Shown here one piece after another: positions 1 through 9,100 of a DNA stretch of 64,000 nt (positions are counted from its first letter, which is position 1; every line of letters begins with the position of its first letter). Both the position numbers and the translations under genes were made by a program. The stretch is taken from assembly GCF_041295575.1 (NCBI RefSeq), contig NZ_CP160452.1, positions 1,612,001-1,676,000 on the forward strand, in the 5' to 3' direction. The DNA comes from Sporosarcina pasteurii. GTDB taxonomy: Bacteria; Bacillota; Bacilli; Bacillales_A; Planococcaceae. The notes under the pieces were generated by a model. It was not told the DNA's origin. It saw only the letters and a list, made by a program, of their open reading frames with translations, and searched no databases.

Positions 1-315
1 GGAGCACTTATTTTTCCGATAGCTTTTATTTTACAATTAGTCATTAGTACATTTTATATTTTCATTCGGGTAAGCGCTTTTGCTTATATTGGTTCTCTAA
101 TGATAAAATTGATGAAAAGGCGAGGCCAGTACCTTCATGTATGGAGAACTTCTGCGATTGCCATGACACTACCTATCTTAATCACCATTGTATTCGACTT
201 TTTCCCTGAGCTAAAAAGTAGTGGATTAATAATTTCATCAATTATACATTTCACTTATATCGTTCTTGCTATCAAGTATTACCCGAAACAACCGGAGTTA
301 CAACGTAATCATTAA
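1..315 (+). CDS. DUF1189-type membrane protein, C-terminal part (YqgB-like)
   Basis: An open frame enters from the left edge and runs 104 codons to a TAA, so only the C-terminal part is present. It shows three hydrophobic segments (about residues 1-35, 55-70 and 80-95 of the visible part) separated by a basic stretch with KRRGQY and VWRTSAIAMT. That pattern resembles the end of DUF1189 proteins such as B. subtilis YqgB, which lies near yqfZ and ispG. It is an integral membrane protein of unknown function. The family call rests on recall and synteny and is moderately sure. Confidence 0.55.
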   Translation, partial: GALIFPIAFILQLVISTFYIFIRVSAFAYIGSLMIKLMKRRGQYLHVWRTSAIAMTLPILITIVFDFFPELKSSGLIISSIIHFTYIVLAIKYYPKQPELQRNH

Positions 316-397
316 TACTTTTTATCTGTAATGAATCTTTTCTAAAATAAGCATAATTCCTCACCTAGAACATAATGTTCAACAAGGGGGAATTTAA

Positions 398-721
398 ATG
401 AGAATATTACTTCTAGCCGCAGCAATTTTTTTAACCATACATTTTGTTCGTATTGATTTCGTTGAAGGGACAATCCCTCAAAAACCAACAGAGGATGATC
501 AGGTACTATGTGAAGATGAAACCCGTTCGATTCCTGTAACGTCTATTCATGGAGATACGATTGAATCTTTATTTGCACTTTATCCTGATGCCGAAATTGG
601 TTTTATAGATAGATTAGAACAATTTTACACTTTAAATCCTCACCTTAAATTACAAGGAATTGTTGGTGGAGAAACAATTTTAATCCCTCTTTCAAATTCA
701 GAACAGAATAAATGTGAATAA
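398..721 (+). CDS. yqfZ: YqfZ-like secreted or membrane-anchored LysM protein
   Basis: The 107-residue product starts with a hydrophobic segment (residues 2-17) that could be a signal peptide or anchor. The rest resembles one LysM peptidoglycan-binding module: a 'HGDTIESLFALYP' start near residue 50, 'FYTLNPHLK' near 80, and a closing 'GGETILIPL' near 93. A GGGGG-type ribosome site precedes the ATG. B. subtilis yqfZ sits in the same place next to ispG (yqfY), which supports the name. It probably acts at the cell wall. The exact role is not known. Confidence 0.65.
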   Translation: MRILLLAAAIFLTIHFVRIDFVEGTIPQKPTEDDQVLCEDETRSIPVTSIHGDTIESLFALYPDAEIGFIDRLEQFYTLNPHLKLQGIVGGETILIPLSNSEQNKCE

Positions 722-941
722 ATGAAAGAAGGAATGGTATTGGGATACATAAGGACTAAGCGAGCAAGGCCTGCATCTATCATCAAAGGACACGCCGTAA
801 TAGGTTGCCCTCCCTTTACCTTTTGTCTGCCGTATCTAAACTGCACACTACAATAAGGGTTGTTCCTTGTCTTTTAGTCTGATTGATTGATAAAATGAAC
901 TGAGTACTATCGTTTTAGCTTTTTTTAAGGAGTGAACATGA

Positions 942-2066
942 ATGAGTAAAATTATTCACCGTACGAAAACACGCCCTGTTCGTGTGGGCAATTTAACAAT
1001 CGGTGGTAACGACGAACTTTTCGTCCAAAGTATGACAACGACTAAAACACATGATGTAGAAGCAACAGTTAAAGAAATTTTGCGCCTAGAAGAAGCTGGG
1101 GTGCAAATTATTCGAGTTGCCTGCCCAGATGAAAGAGCTGCGAACGCTTTAGGTGAAATAAAAAAACAAATTAACATACCTCTCGTAGTAGACATCCATT
1201 TTGATTATAAACTGGCTCTTATTGCGATTGAACAAGGCGTAGACAAAATCCGTATCAACCCAGGTAATATTGGAAGAAGGGAAAAAGTTGAAGCAGTTGT
1301 GAATGCTGCAAAAGCGAAAGGAATCCCTATTCGTATCGGTGTTAACGCTGGGTCTCTTGAGCGAAAAATCCTAGAAAAATATGGCTATCCAACGGCAGAT
1401 GGAATGGTAGAAAGTGCGCTCCATCATATTAAAATTTTAGAAGATCTTGATTTCCATGATATTATTGTTTCCCTAAAAGCTTCAGATGTAAACTTAGCTG
1501 TTGAAGCTTATATGAAGGCGGCAGCTGCTTTCGACTACCCACTTCATTTAGGGATTACGGAATCCGGAACGCAATTTGCAGGAACTGTTAAAAGTTCAGC
1601 GGGTCTCGGAACATTATTGTCCGCTGGGATTGGAAACACACTGCGTGTATCTCTAAGTGCTGATCCAGTTGAAGAAGTAAAAGTGGGAAGAGAATTACTA
1701 AAAGTATTCGGACTTTCTTCAGATGCAGCTACCTTAATTTCATGCCCGACATGCGGAAGAATTGAAATTGATTTAATTAGCATTGCGAACGAAGTAGAAG
1801 AATACATCTCAAATATTAAAGCACCTCTGAAAGTTGCTGTGCTTGGTTGCGCCGTAAACGGGCCTGGAGAAGCACGTGAAGCCGATATCGGAATTGCAGG
1901 TGCCCGTGGGGAAGGATTACTCTTCATGAAAGGTAAAACTGTTCGTAAAGTACCTGAAGAAACAATGGTGGAAGAGTTGAAGATTGAAATCGACAAGCTA
2001 GCAGAAGAGTATTTTGAAAAGAAACGTCAAGAAGAATTAGCTTTACAAGCGGAGGTTCAAAATTGA
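942..2066 (+). CDS. ispG: 4-hydroxy-3-methylbut-2-enyl diphosphate synthase (flavodoxin)
   Basis: This 374-residue protein matches IspG (GcpE), which converts MEcPP to HMBPP in the MEP isoprenoid pathway, in the cytosol. The [4Fe-4S] ligands are visible: Cys268 and Cys271 in SCPTCGR, Cys303 in [10 protein letters not shown], with Glu310 in the same motif. The N-terminal TIM-barrel half carries the expected QSMTTT and RINPGNIG motifs. Length equals the usual bacterial short form. AAGGAG lies upstream of the ATG. The next gene starts inside its stop codon, so the two are translationally coupled. ispH, the following enzyme of the pathway, is about 6 kb downstream. Confidence 0.97.
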   Translation: MSKIIHRTKTRPVRVGNLTIGGNDELFVQSMTTTKTHDVEATVKEILRLEEAGVQIIRVACPDERAANALGEIKKQINIPLVVDIHFDYKLALIAIEQGVDKIRINPGNIGRREKVEAVVNAAKAKGIPIRIGVNAGSLERKILEKYGYPTADGMVESALHHIKILEDLDFHDIIVSLKASDVNLAVEAYMKAAAAFDYPLHLGITESGTQFAGTVKSSAGLGTLLSAGIGNTLRVSLSADPVEEVKVGRELLKVFGLSSDAATLISCPTCGRIEIDLISIANEVEEYISNIKAPLKVAVLGCAVNGPGEAREADIGIAGARGEGLLFMKGKTVRKVPEETMVEELKIEIDKLAEEYFEKKRQEELALQAEVQN

Positions 2067-2647
2067 AACCTTTCCGTTTCGGGATTGATATTGACGGTAC
2101 AGTAACTTGTCCGACCTCTCTCCTTCCCTATATTAATAAAGCCTACAATGTTAACTTAGTGCTCGATGATATTAAGGAATATGACTTAACAAAAGCATTC
2201 TCAGTCGATGAAAAACAGTTTTATACATGGTATAAAACCGTTGAGAGTAAGATTTATGACACTTCCCCTCCTCAAGAGTATGCAAAAAAAGTATTAGATG
2301 CTTGGAATAATCACTATGAATTGTTTTACATTTCTGCACGTGGAGAAAACGTTTTTGATACTACGACGAACTGGTTTGAACGAGAAGCTATTCCCTATGA
2401 CCATATAGAACTCATTGGTAGTCATTATAAAATAGAAGCCGCAAAGAAACATAGTGTTCATGCTTTTTTCGAAGATAAACATGATAATGCTGTTGATATC
2501 CATGAGGAGCTGGATATCCCGGTACTATTGTTTGACACGCCATATAATCGAAAACCGATTCCAGATGGTGTCATACGTGTTACAAATTGGCAAGAAGCGA
2601 ACGACTGGATTGGAAAGCTTTTTCCAATCACTTCATCAAACGAATAA
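2063..2647 (+). CDS. yqfW: HAD-superfamily 5'(3')-deoxyribonucleotidase-like protein (YqfW)
   Basis: The product has 194 residues and opens with GIDIDGT, the HAD motif I with nucleophile Asp9 and acid/base Asp11. Further motifs are YISARG near residue 91 (motif II) and [10 protein letters not shown] near 133 (acidic motif IV). This matches the NT5C/YqfW nucleotidase family, which removes phosphate from pyrimidine (deoxy)nucleotides; the substrate here is not proven. The start is TTG at 2063, overlapping the ispG TGA, and is supported by GGAGG seven bases upstream. A strong terminator follows the stop. Confidence 0.85.
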   Translation: MKPFRFGIDIDGTVTCPTSLLPYINKAYNVNLVLDDIKEYDLTKAFSVDEKQFYTWYKTVESKIYDTSPPQEYAKKVLDAWNNHYELFYISARGENVFDTTTNWFEREAIPYDHIELIGSHYKIEAAKKHSVHAFFEDKHDNAVDIHEELDIPVLLFDTPYNRKPIPDGVIRVTNWQEANDWIGKLFPITSSNE

Positions 2648-2651
2648 AAAC

Positions 2652-2691
2652 AAAACGGTGTTCAAACAATTTTATGTTTGAACACCGTTTT
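2652..2691 (+). terminator. Rho-independent terminator after yqfW
   Basis: Perfect 17-bp arms (2652-2668 and 2675-2691) surround a six-base loop, with A-rich and T-rich flanks. It lies between convergent yqfW and zur and can serve both strands. Confidence 0.9.
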
Positions 2692-2708
2692 TTATTTTAT
2701 ACAGTTCA

Positions 2709-3125
2709 TTAACTCGCAATACATTGTGGACATTTGCCGTATACTTCAAATTTATGTGATTCTATCTCATAATTTGAAAGATCGATGGAAAGGATGTCCA
2801 TGGGACACTCAGGAATGTTGCGTGTCACACCACATAACGTACAAATAAAATGATGATGGTGTACGCCGGGTTCACAATGCATTCTGAAATGGCGCTCTCC
2901 AGTTAATTCAGTTTCCTCTAAAATCCCAAGCTCTGTAAACGTCGCTAAATTTCTATAGATTGTATCAAAGCTTATGCCAGGATTATCTTTTTCCATATGA
3001 AGTTTTACATCACCGGCGGTTAAATATCGATTATGTGCAGCAAAAAACTGAAGAATTACATCTCGATTCTTCGTTCGTTTGAATTCGTTTTTCTGAAGGA
3101 TATTCCATGCCTCATCTAAATTCAT
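2709..3125 (-). CDS. zur: Fur-family zinc uptake regulator Zur
   Basis: The protein has 138 residues: a winged-helix domain (about 1-85) and a dimerisation/metal domain. The C-terminal part has CTLC at 95-98 and CPQC at 132-135, the two CxxC pairs of the structural zinc site, and a His run at 89-92. It is last in znuC-znuB-zur and overlaps znuB by four bases. The partner genes and the Zur-type box at 4771-4791 support Zur rather than Fur or PerR. It is expected to repress its own operon when zinc is plentiful. B. subtilis zur (yqfV) has the same neighbours. Confidence 0.9.
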   Translation of the reverse strand: MNLDEAWNILQKNEFKRTKNRDVILQFFAAHNRYLTAGDVKLHMEKDNPGISFDTIYRNLATFTELGILEETELTGERHFRMHCEPGVHHHHFICTLCGVTRNIPECPMDILSIDLSNYEIESHKFEVYGKCPQCIAS

Positions 3126-3988
3126 GCGACTTCCTCCTTCTCTAGAAGTATATTTCGTTCACCACGGATTTTTTTCCAACCAATAACAAGTAGCAGTAAT
3201 AGAATCGATGTCACAACAATCGTTCCGCCTGGTGCTATGTCCAAATAGAAAGCACTCACAAGGCCTATCAAAACTGACATCTCCCCGAGTACAATGGAAT
3301 AGATCATTGCACCTTTAAAACTTTTCGCCAATTGCATAGCCGCTGCTACTGGAACAGTCATTAAAGAAGATACGAGTAAAATCCCAACAATTCTCATAGA
3401 CGCCCCAATAACAAGTGCTGTAATGACCATGAAAAACAACTGAATATAGCGGGCATTAATTCCCGAAACCTTAGAGTACTCTGCATCGAATGATAACACG
3501 AAAAGCTCTTTATATAAGAAATAAATAAATGCGATAACAATGATTGCAATCACAATGACAATCAGTAAATCCTGACGACTTACTGCAGAGACGGAGCCAA
3601 ATAAATAACCGATTAAATCAGCACTAAACCCTTTAGAAAGCGAAATGAATATCGCACCGAGGCCGATTCCCGCCGATAAGATTACAGGAATGGCTAGTTC
3701 TTCATAATGTTTATACATCCCTCTCAACTTTTCGATCAGAAGCGAACCACCAACCGCTGTGCCTATTCCAAAATAGACCGGATTTAATGCGCTGAAAAAT
3801 AGTACTTGTTGACTTAAAAAAAGACTACCTGCAATTCCAGCAAGTGCTACGTGACTCAACGCATCTGCGATAAGTGCAAGTCGCCTCACGACAATAAATA
3901 ACCCCAATAACGGAGCAATTAGGCCGATGATGATTCCAGACAGGAAAGCATTTTGTAAAAACTCATAAGAAAAAATAGCATCAATCAT
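3122..3988 (-). CDS. znuB: Zinc ABC transporter permease ZnuB-like
   Basis: This 288-residue ABC-3 family permease has about eight to nine hydrophobic segments and the family motifs near 'VRRLALIADALSHVALAGIA' (residues 34-53) and 'MRIVGILLVSSLMTVPVAAA'. It forms the membrane channel for zinc (or manganese) import. It overlaps zur by four bases downstream and znuC by eight bases upstream, so the three genes are one transcription unit. No gene for the substrate-binding lipoprotein ZnuA is seen nearby; it must be elsewhere. Metal specificity is inferred from the linked Zur. Confidence 0.88.
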   Translation of the reverse strand: MIDAIFSYEFLQNAFLSGIIIGLIAPLLGLFIVVRRLALIADALSHVALAGIAGSLFLSQQVLFFSALNPVYFGIGTAVGGSLLIEKLRGMYKHYEELAIPVILSAGIGLGAIFISLSKGFSADLIGYLFGSVSAVSRQDLLIVIVIAIIVIAFIYFLYKELFVLSFDAEYSKVSGINARYIQLFFMVITALVIGASMRIVGILLVSSLMTVPVAAAMQLAKSFKGAMIYSIVLGEMSVLIGLVSAFYLDIAPGGTIVVTSILLLLLVIGWKKIRGERNILLEKEEVA

Positions 3989-4751
3989 TCATTCGTCCCC
4001 CTTCATATTGGTGGACACGTCTAACAGGATGACCATACCACTTCGAAATTTCTTCAGTTTCCATCTTATGAAAGTCAGACTGCATTCCATGGAAATGGAT
4101 AGAACGATTTAAGCAAGCAACATGTGTAGCCAGTTCAGTAACAATATCAATTTCATGCGTAACAAGTAAAATTGCAATCCCGTGTTCACCGTTTAACTTG
4201 TTCAGCATAGAATAAAACGATGCGACATTTTGTTGGTCTATGCCAACTGTCGGTTCATCCATTACTAAAAGTTTAGGCTCACCTGCAAGTGCCCTTGCGA
4301 TAAAAACACGTTGTTGTTGTCCCCCGGATAATTCTCCAATATTGTTACGTGCAAAATTTTCCATACCAACAACCTTAAGTGCATCCATAGCTTTCTCATG
4401 ATCGTGTTTTGAAAATCGCTTGAATAGTCCTTTTTTACGCGTAAGTCCACTACGTACAACTTCCAAAACAGTTGCTGGAAAACCACTATTAAAAGAATTG
4501 GATTTCTGCGAAACATAACCTATCAATTCTCGATGCTGAAAACGCTCGATATCAGCACCAAATAGCTTAACAGACCCCGAGTCAGGTTTTAGTAAACCTA
4601 AAATAATATTAATAAGCGTTGATTTTCCTGACCCATTCGGCCCGATTAATGCCCAAAACTCACCTTCTTTAAGTTTAAAATCAATATGTTCAAGGACGAC
4701 TCGTTGTTCATAACTAAAGTTAACGTCCTCCAGTTCAATAAGTGTGTTCAT
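3981..4751 (-). CDS. znuC: Zinc ABC transporter ATP-binding protein ZnuC-like
   Basis: The product is 256 residues when started at the ATG at 4751. It has Walker A GPNGSGKST (37-45), signature LSGGQQQR (141-148) and Walker B LLVMDEP (161-167), and powers the ZnuB permease. The frame is open further upstream to 4832, but that part crosses the Zur box and has no family similarity, while GGAAGGGA lies before 4751. The distance between the Zur box and this start is 19 bases. Function is inferred from the linked permease and regulator. Confidence 0.9.
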   Translation of the reverse strand: MNTLIELEDVNFSYEQRVVLEHIDFKLKEGEFWALIGPNGSGKSTLINIILGLLKPDSGSVKLFGADIERFQHRELIGYVSQKSNSFNSGFPATVLEVVRSGLTRKKGLFKRFSKHDHEKAMDALKVVGMENFARNNIGELSGGQQQRVFIARALAGEPKLLVMDEPTVGIDQQNVASFYSMLNKLNGEHGIAILLVTHEIDIVTELATHVACLNRSIHFHGMQSDFHKMETEEISKWYGHPVRRVHQYEGGRMND

Positions 4752-4770
4752 AAAGTAATTCCCTTCCACG

Positions 4771-4791
4771 TAATCGAAATCATTACGATTA
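4771..4791 (-). promoter_or_regulatory. Zur operator upstream of znuC-znuB-zur
   Basis: A 10-1-10 inverted repeat has arms TAATCGAAAT and ATTACGATTA around one base; nine of ten arm positions pair. This agrees with the known Bacillus Zur box core TCGTAAT-N-ATTACGA with one change. It sits just before znuC and between divergent genes, so it could also affect yqfT. Confidence 0.8.
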
Positions 4792-4853
4792 ATAAAAAAA
4801 TTATAACTGAAAATGGCTTTGGATTCAACCAATTAAGAAAGAGGGATTGAGAA

Positions 4854-5105
4854 ATGGATTTTGTTCAGTTTCTAAATGAAGTGAAAATGAGCAGTGATCG
4901 TGAAGTTCAATCAATTGCGTCTTCCTATGGGGTAGACTTTTCAATTTCAGAAATTAAAGCTCTGCGCCCGTTGTTAGACGATATTTCTATTCATTGGATT
5001 TTCACAGGTATTCCCGATAGCTTTGTCTATAAAGTTCAACAAGCAATCGGGACATCGAAAACAGACGATTTACTTAAAATGTATCAAAATGCTACACGTC
5101 GATAG
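4854..5105 (+). CDS. yqfT: DUF2624 protein (YqfT)
   Basis: An 83-residue cytosolic protein, mostly predicted helical, with no catalytic motif visible. Sequence character and position (next to zur and nfo) match B. subtilis YqfT, DUF2624, whose role is unknown. AGAGGG precedes the ATG. It is divergent from the zinc operon and the Zur box lies about 60 bases upstream, so zinc control is possible but unproven. Confidence 0.75.
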   Translation: MDFVQFLNEVKMSSDREVQSIASSYGVDFSISEIKALRPLLDDISIHWIFTGIPDSFVYKVQQAIGTSKTDDLLKMYQNATRR

Positions 5106-5165
5106 GTACTACACTTTATTCTGAATAAGGCCGTCATTACTTCTCTCTTGGTCATTTTACAAGTG

Positions 5166-5192
5166 AAAAGCCCATCCAAGCGATGGGCTTTT
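5166..5192. terminator. Bidirectional terminator between yqfT and nfo
   Basis: Perfect 11-bp arms AAAAGCCCATC (5166-5176) and GATGGGCTTTT (5182-5192) with a five-base loop. It sits between convergent genes, six bases past the nfo stop on the minus strand. Confidence 0.8.
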
Positions 5193-5197
5193 ACATG

Positions 5198-6106
5198 TTA
5201 AGACTGTTTCAGTTGTTCAATCATTTCAGGTCGATAAATACCTTCTCGTAACATTTCAATTTCCACTTGATAAGGTGCGTGTTTCTTTTTAGGATCATTA
5301 CCTACGAACGGTGTTTCTAAAATCTTCGGAATGTCTACAAAGTCAGAATGATGCACGATATTATGGAGTGCATCAAAACCGATATATCCAAATCCAAGAT
5401 TTTCGTGACGGTCTTTGCCTGCTCCACGTTCATTTTTACTATCATTAATATGAATAACTGAAATACGTTCTTTTCCAATGAGACTATCAAACTCATGAAG
5501 TACATGATCAAATTGGTTCACAATGTCATAACCAGCATCATGAACGTGACATGTATCAAAACAAACCGACAGTCTTTCGTTATGGGTAACGCCATCTATA
5601 ATTCTCGCAATTTCATCAAAGCTTCTACCAATCTCTGTTCCTTTCCCTGCCATTGTTTCTAATGCTATTTTAACAGGATAATCTTGTGAAAGGACTTCAT
5701 TCAAGCCTTCAATGATTTTCGCAATTCCTTTGTCGACCCCAGCGCCTACATGCGCACCCGGATGTAACACAATTTGATTCACGCCGAGTGCAGCAGTACG
5801 CTCGATTTCTGATTGTAAGAAATCAACACCAAGTTGAAATGTTGCCGGTTTAGTCGTATTTGCAATATTAATAATGTACGGTGCATGCACGACAACATTA
5901 GAGATACCATGTTCTTCCATATGTGCTAGACCGGCTTCAATATTTAGTTCCTCAACAGGCTTTCTCCGTGTATTTTGAGGAGCGCCTGTATAAATCATAA
6001 AAGTAGTTGCTCCGTATTTAACAGCATCCTCACTTGATCCGAGCAACATTTTCTTGCCACTCATTGATACGTGTGAGCCAAGGAGCAATGATTGTTTTTT
6101 CGTCAT
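5198..6106 (-). CDS. nfo: Deoxyribonuclease IV (endonuclease IV)
   Basis: This 302-residue TIM-barrel AP endonuclease cleaves DNA 5' of abasic sites in base excision repair. Metal-binding motifs are visible: GSHVSMSG at 10-17, [44 protein letters not shown] and [22 protein letters not shown]. The ATG overlaps the cshB stop by four bases, so it is co-translated with the helicase. B. subtilis nfo (yqfS) has the same upstream partner. In that organism Nfo protects spores from DNA damage. Confidence 0.96.
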   Translation of the reverse strand: MTKKQSLLLGSHVSMSGKKMLLGSSEDAVKYGATTFMIYTGAPQNTRRKPVEELNIEAGLAHMEEHGISNVVVHAPYIINIANTTKPATFQLGVDFLQSEIERTAALGVNQIVLHPGAHVGAGVDKGIAKIIEGLNEVLSQDYPVKIALETMAGKGTEIGRSFDEIARIIDGVTHNERLSVCFDTCHVHDAGYDIVNQFDHVLHEFDSLIGKERISVIHINDSKNERGAGKDRHENLGFGYIGFDALHNIVHHSDFVDIPKILETPFVGNDPKKKHAPYQVEIEMLREGIYRPEMIEQLKQS

Positions 6107-7398
6107 TTTTTTCGTTGCTTTCTCCTTTCTTGTCTCTTAAAGTTTTCAATTTGTTTCGCCATTTTCTTTTTATATCCTGGTTTTACTTTTTTAGGTTTAC
6201 GAACAAATGCCACTGCTTGACGATCAATTTCATCAAATTGTTTCGTACGCTTTTTCCGGGCATGACGCTCTTTCACTTCTCTCCATTCGCCATTTTTGAC
6301 ATCTTCATGAACGAATGGAATACCTAGCTTTTCGATATTCGTTATTTTATCCTCATCCGTCGGTTCGTAAAGCGTAATTGCGTGTCCTTCAAGCCCTGCT
6401 CTTGCTGTACGGCCTACACGGTGGATAAAAAATTCTAGATCGTCGGGAATTTCGAAATTAATCACATGGCTGACACCTGGAATATCAATCCCTCTAGCAG
6501 CCAAATCTGTCGCAACGATGTATTCAAATTCTAGATCACGAACCCTTCTCATCATGCGTGTCCGTTCACGTGGAGATAAATCCCCATGAATTCTTCCCGT
6601 TTTAATGCCTTCCTGTTCCAAAAAGCTTGCAAGTTCTTCCGCGTTTTTACGTGTATTGGTAAAAATAATCGCCAAATAGGGTGTAATACTTTCAAGTACT
6701 TGCAATAACTTTTTCTCTTTTTTCATACTTCTTACTGGAACAAGCGAATAATGGATGCCTTCCGTGAACGATTGACGCTCACCTATTTTAATATGTGCTG
6801 GCGACTCCATATACTTGTTGAGAAATGGTTTGAGTTTTTCCGGAATTGTCGCCGAAAAAACAAACATTTCAAGATGCTCAGGCATTCTAGATGCAAATTT
6901 ATCAATGTCTTCAATAAAGCCCATATCAAAAGCCAGATCTGCTTCATCAATCACAAGCATATTTGCTGTATGGACTAAAAGTGCATTACTTTGTGCCATA
7001 TCATTGATTCTTCCTGGCGTTCCCACTACTATTTGTGGATTAGATTTTAAGCGGTTTGCAGCTCGCTCTTTATCTGTTCCACCAATTAATAAAGCAGAAC
7101 GAATTCCAGTTTCTTCTGTTAGCTTTAATAGTTCATCATATAATTGCGTTGCAAGTTCTCGAGTTGGCGCAGTAATAATCGCTTGTAAATCATCAGAACT
7201 TTCTTCTATACGCTCCACAATTGGAATAAGAAAACTATGTGATTTTCCAGTTCCAGTATGTGCTTGTCCAATCGCAGATGTACCTCTTAATATAAGCGGG
7301 ATCATCTCTTTTTGAATTGGCGTTGGATTTTCAAAACCAAGTTTTCGAATCGCTTCTCGAAGGAATGGTTGAAAATTATAATCAGTGAATTTAGACAT
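6103..7398 (-). CDS. cshB: DEAD-box RNA helicase CshB
   Basis: The 431-residue protein has the two RecA-like helicase lobes. Visible motifs include Q motif '[13 protein letters not shown]' (near 25), motif I AHTGTGKS (near 47), PTRELA, DEAD in [13 protein letters not shown] (near 150), SAT, and [10 protein letters not shown] (near 328). A basic tail with [10 protein letters not shown] follows. Synteny with nfo identifies it as CshB (YqfR), which in B. subtilis helps unwind mRNA and matters in the cold. AAGGAGG lies before the ATG. It heads a two-gene unit with nfo. Confidence 0.92.
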   Translation of the reverse strand: MSKFTDYNFQPFLREAIRKLGFENPTPIQKEMIPLILRGTSAIGQAHTGTGKSHSFLIPIVERIEESSDDLQAIITAPTRELATQLYDELLKLTEETGIRSALLIGGTDKERAANRLKSNPQIVVGTPGRINDMAQSNALLVHTANMLVIDEADLAFDMGFIEDIDKFASRMPEHLEMFVFSATIPEKLKPFLNKYMESPAHIKIGERQSFTEGIHYSLVPVRSMKKEKKLLQVLESITPYLAIIFTNTRKNAEELASFLEQEGIKTGRIHGDLSPRERTRMMRRVRDLEFEYIVATDLAARGIDIPGVSHVINFEIPDDLEFFIHRVGRTARAGLEGHAITLYEPTDEDKITNIEKLGIPFVHEDVKNGEWREVKERHARKKRTKQFDEIDRQAVAFVRKPKKVKPGYKKKMAKQIENFKRQERRKQRKK

Positions 7399-7512
7399 AA
7401 TGATGCCTCCTTACTTATTCTCTATTGTAACATGATTCTGTCCCATCGTAAGTGTTTTTCGCATACGATAAGATATGAAAGTTTATTCAGATTTAATGAA
7501 AGGAGTTTTACA

Positions 7513-7968
7513 GTGAGATACGAATCGTTTTATCCGTTCGCACACAACCAGCCACCTCATATGAGACAACAATATTCTAATCCGAATATGTATTGGCCCC
7601 CTGTACGAAATCAGGGACAGCCACCGGTCATGGGTGCACCTCAACCCCAGCCTCAACCATCAAACAATCATATACCAGGTCAAGCGGGAGGGCAAGGACC
7701 GTCAAAACTAGATGCTTACATGCAAACGGCAGATCGATTTTTAAATACTGCCCAACAATTTGCGCCCATTGTTCAACAGGTTGCCCCAATGATTAGTAAT
7801 TTACCTGCAATGTGGAGATTATACAAAGGATTTCAATCTATGCCTAATGCAGGAGCATCAAATCTAGCTAGTCAAGCTACAACTGCCCAATCTGCAGCTC
7901 AGTCGACAGCGCAAGCAGCAAGATCGGCTTCTTCCGTACCCAGAATATTCCAACCACCTAATCCTTAA
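7513..7968 (+). CDS. yqfQ: YqfQ/VrrA family low-complexity protein
   Basis: The chosen GTG start at 7513 gives 151 residues and has AAGGAG nine bases upstream; the frame is open further upstream but overlaps cshB antisense and lacks a site. The N-terminal half is rich in Pro, Gln and Asn, with a PQPQPQP run near residue 40. The middle (about 60-110) is a helical region with TADRFLNTAQQF and VAPMISNLPAMWRLYKGF. The tail is rich in Ala, Ser and Gln. This is the YqfQ/VrrA pattern, whose gene is a variable-number repeat locus in B. anthracis. Function is unknown; a spore role has been suggested for relatives. Confidence 0.75.
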   Translation: MRYESFYPFAHNQPPHMRQQYSNPNMYWPPVRNQGQPPVMGAPQPQPQPSNNHIPGQAGGQGPSKLDAYMQTADRFLNTAQQFAPIVQQVAPMISNLPAMWRLYKGFQSMPNAGASNLASQATTAQSAAQSTAQAARSASSVPRIFQPPNP

Positions 7969-8033
7969 CTTTGAACAACGATTCTAACTCCGCTATAATA
8001 GAATATAGTATCCTATTTAGAGGAGTGAATTGA

Positions 8034-9005
8034 ATGAAAGTATTAAAGATTACCCCAAGAGGTTATTGTTATGGGGTTGTCGATGCAATGATTATCGCAC
8101 GAAATGCGGCGCTCGACAAAACATTACCGAGACCCATTTATATATTAGGGATGATTGTCCATAACAAACATGTTACGGACGCATTTGAAGAAGATGGGAT
8201 TATTACATTAGACGGAAAAAATCGTTTAGAGATTCTAGAGAAAGCTGACAAAGGAACAGTCATTTTCACGGCTCACGGGGTTTCACCGGCTGTTAGGGAA
8301 TTGGCAAAAAGAAAAGGTCTTGTTTCAATTGATGCAACTTGCCCAGATGTAACTGTAACGCATGATTTAATAGCAGAAAAAACTGCTGAAGGCTATGATA
8401 TTATTTATATTGGAAAACGTTACCATCCTGAGCCAGAAGGTGCTATGGGCGTGGCACCAGATAAAGTACACTTAATTGAAACACCAGAAGACATCGAAAG
8501 TTTAAATGTCGATAATGACAAGTTACTCGTTACAAACCAAACGACGATGAGTCAGTGGGATGTCGCTCATTTAATGGAGGCACTAAAAGAAAAGTATCCA
8601 CATATCGAGCAACATAAAGAAATTTGTTTAGCGACCCAAGTTAGACAAGAAGCGGTTGCAGAACAAGCTGGAGAAGCAGATTTACTTATTGTTGTTGGAG
8701 ACCCTTCAAGCAACAACTCAAATCGCTTAACCCAAGTATCTGTAGAAATTGCAAACACACCGTCATATCGAATTTCTGACGTATCTGAAATTGATATTAG
8801 TTGGCTCAAAGGGATTGAAACTGTTGCAGTGACTGCAGGCGCATCGACGCCTACAATTATCGTGCGTGAAGTCATGCAATTTTTAGAGAAGTTCGATCCA
8901 GAAGATCCTTCTACTCACGTACCAGAGAAAAAATTCGAACTAAATAAAATTCTACCTAGGATAAAAAACCCACAACCAGTAGAGCGTATTGAACCATACG
9001 TTTAA
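8034..9005 (+). CDS. ispH: 4-hydroxy-3-methylbut-2-enyl diphosphate reductase
   Basis: The 323-residue product is IspH (LytB), the last MEP-pathway enzyme, reducing HMBPP to IPP and DMAPP. The three [4Fe-4S] ligands are Cys12 (RGYCYGV), Cys103 (DATCPDV) and Cys198 (KEICLATQ). HGVSP and EPEGAMG substrate motifs are present. AGAGGAGTGA lies before the ATG, and a strong terminator follows. B. subtilis yqfP is the direct counterpart in this position. Confidence 0.96.
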   Translation: MKVLKITPRGYCYGVVDAMIIARNAALDKTLPRPIYILGMIVHNKHVTDAFEEDGIITLDGKNRLEILEKADKGTVIFTAHGVSPAVRELAKRKGLVSIDATCPDVTVTHDLIAEKTAEGYDIIYIGKRYHPEPEGAMGVAPDKVHLIETPEDIESLNVDNDKLLVTNQTTMSQWDVAHLMEALKEKYPHIEQHKEICLATQVRQEAVAEQAGEADLLIVVGDPSSNNSNRLTQVSVEIANTPSYRISDVSEIDISWLKGIETVAVTAGASTPTIIVREVMQFLEKFDPEDPSTHVPEKKFELNKILPRIKNPQPVERIEPYV

Positions 9006-9011
9006 ATAGTC

Positions 9012-9051
9012 AAAAAAAAACGGTCTCTAGATCAAATAGAGACCGTTTTTT
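9012..9051 (+). terminator. Terminator after ispH
   Basis: Perfect arms CGGTCTCTA (9021-9029) and TAGAGACCG (9037-9045), extended by nine A before and six T after. It lies between convergent ispH and the Nif3-like gene. Confidence 0.9.
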
Positions 9052-9100
9052 ATTATCTATTTTAAGCGATACCCCTCGCAGACACATAAACAGTTTCACC

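Noticed and set aside
1544..1996. Minus-strand frame of 150 codons
   Set aside because: Antisense to ispG, no start signal.
6815..7315. Plus-strand frame of 166 codons
   Set aside because: It lies fully antisense to the cshB helicase core and shows no family motif.
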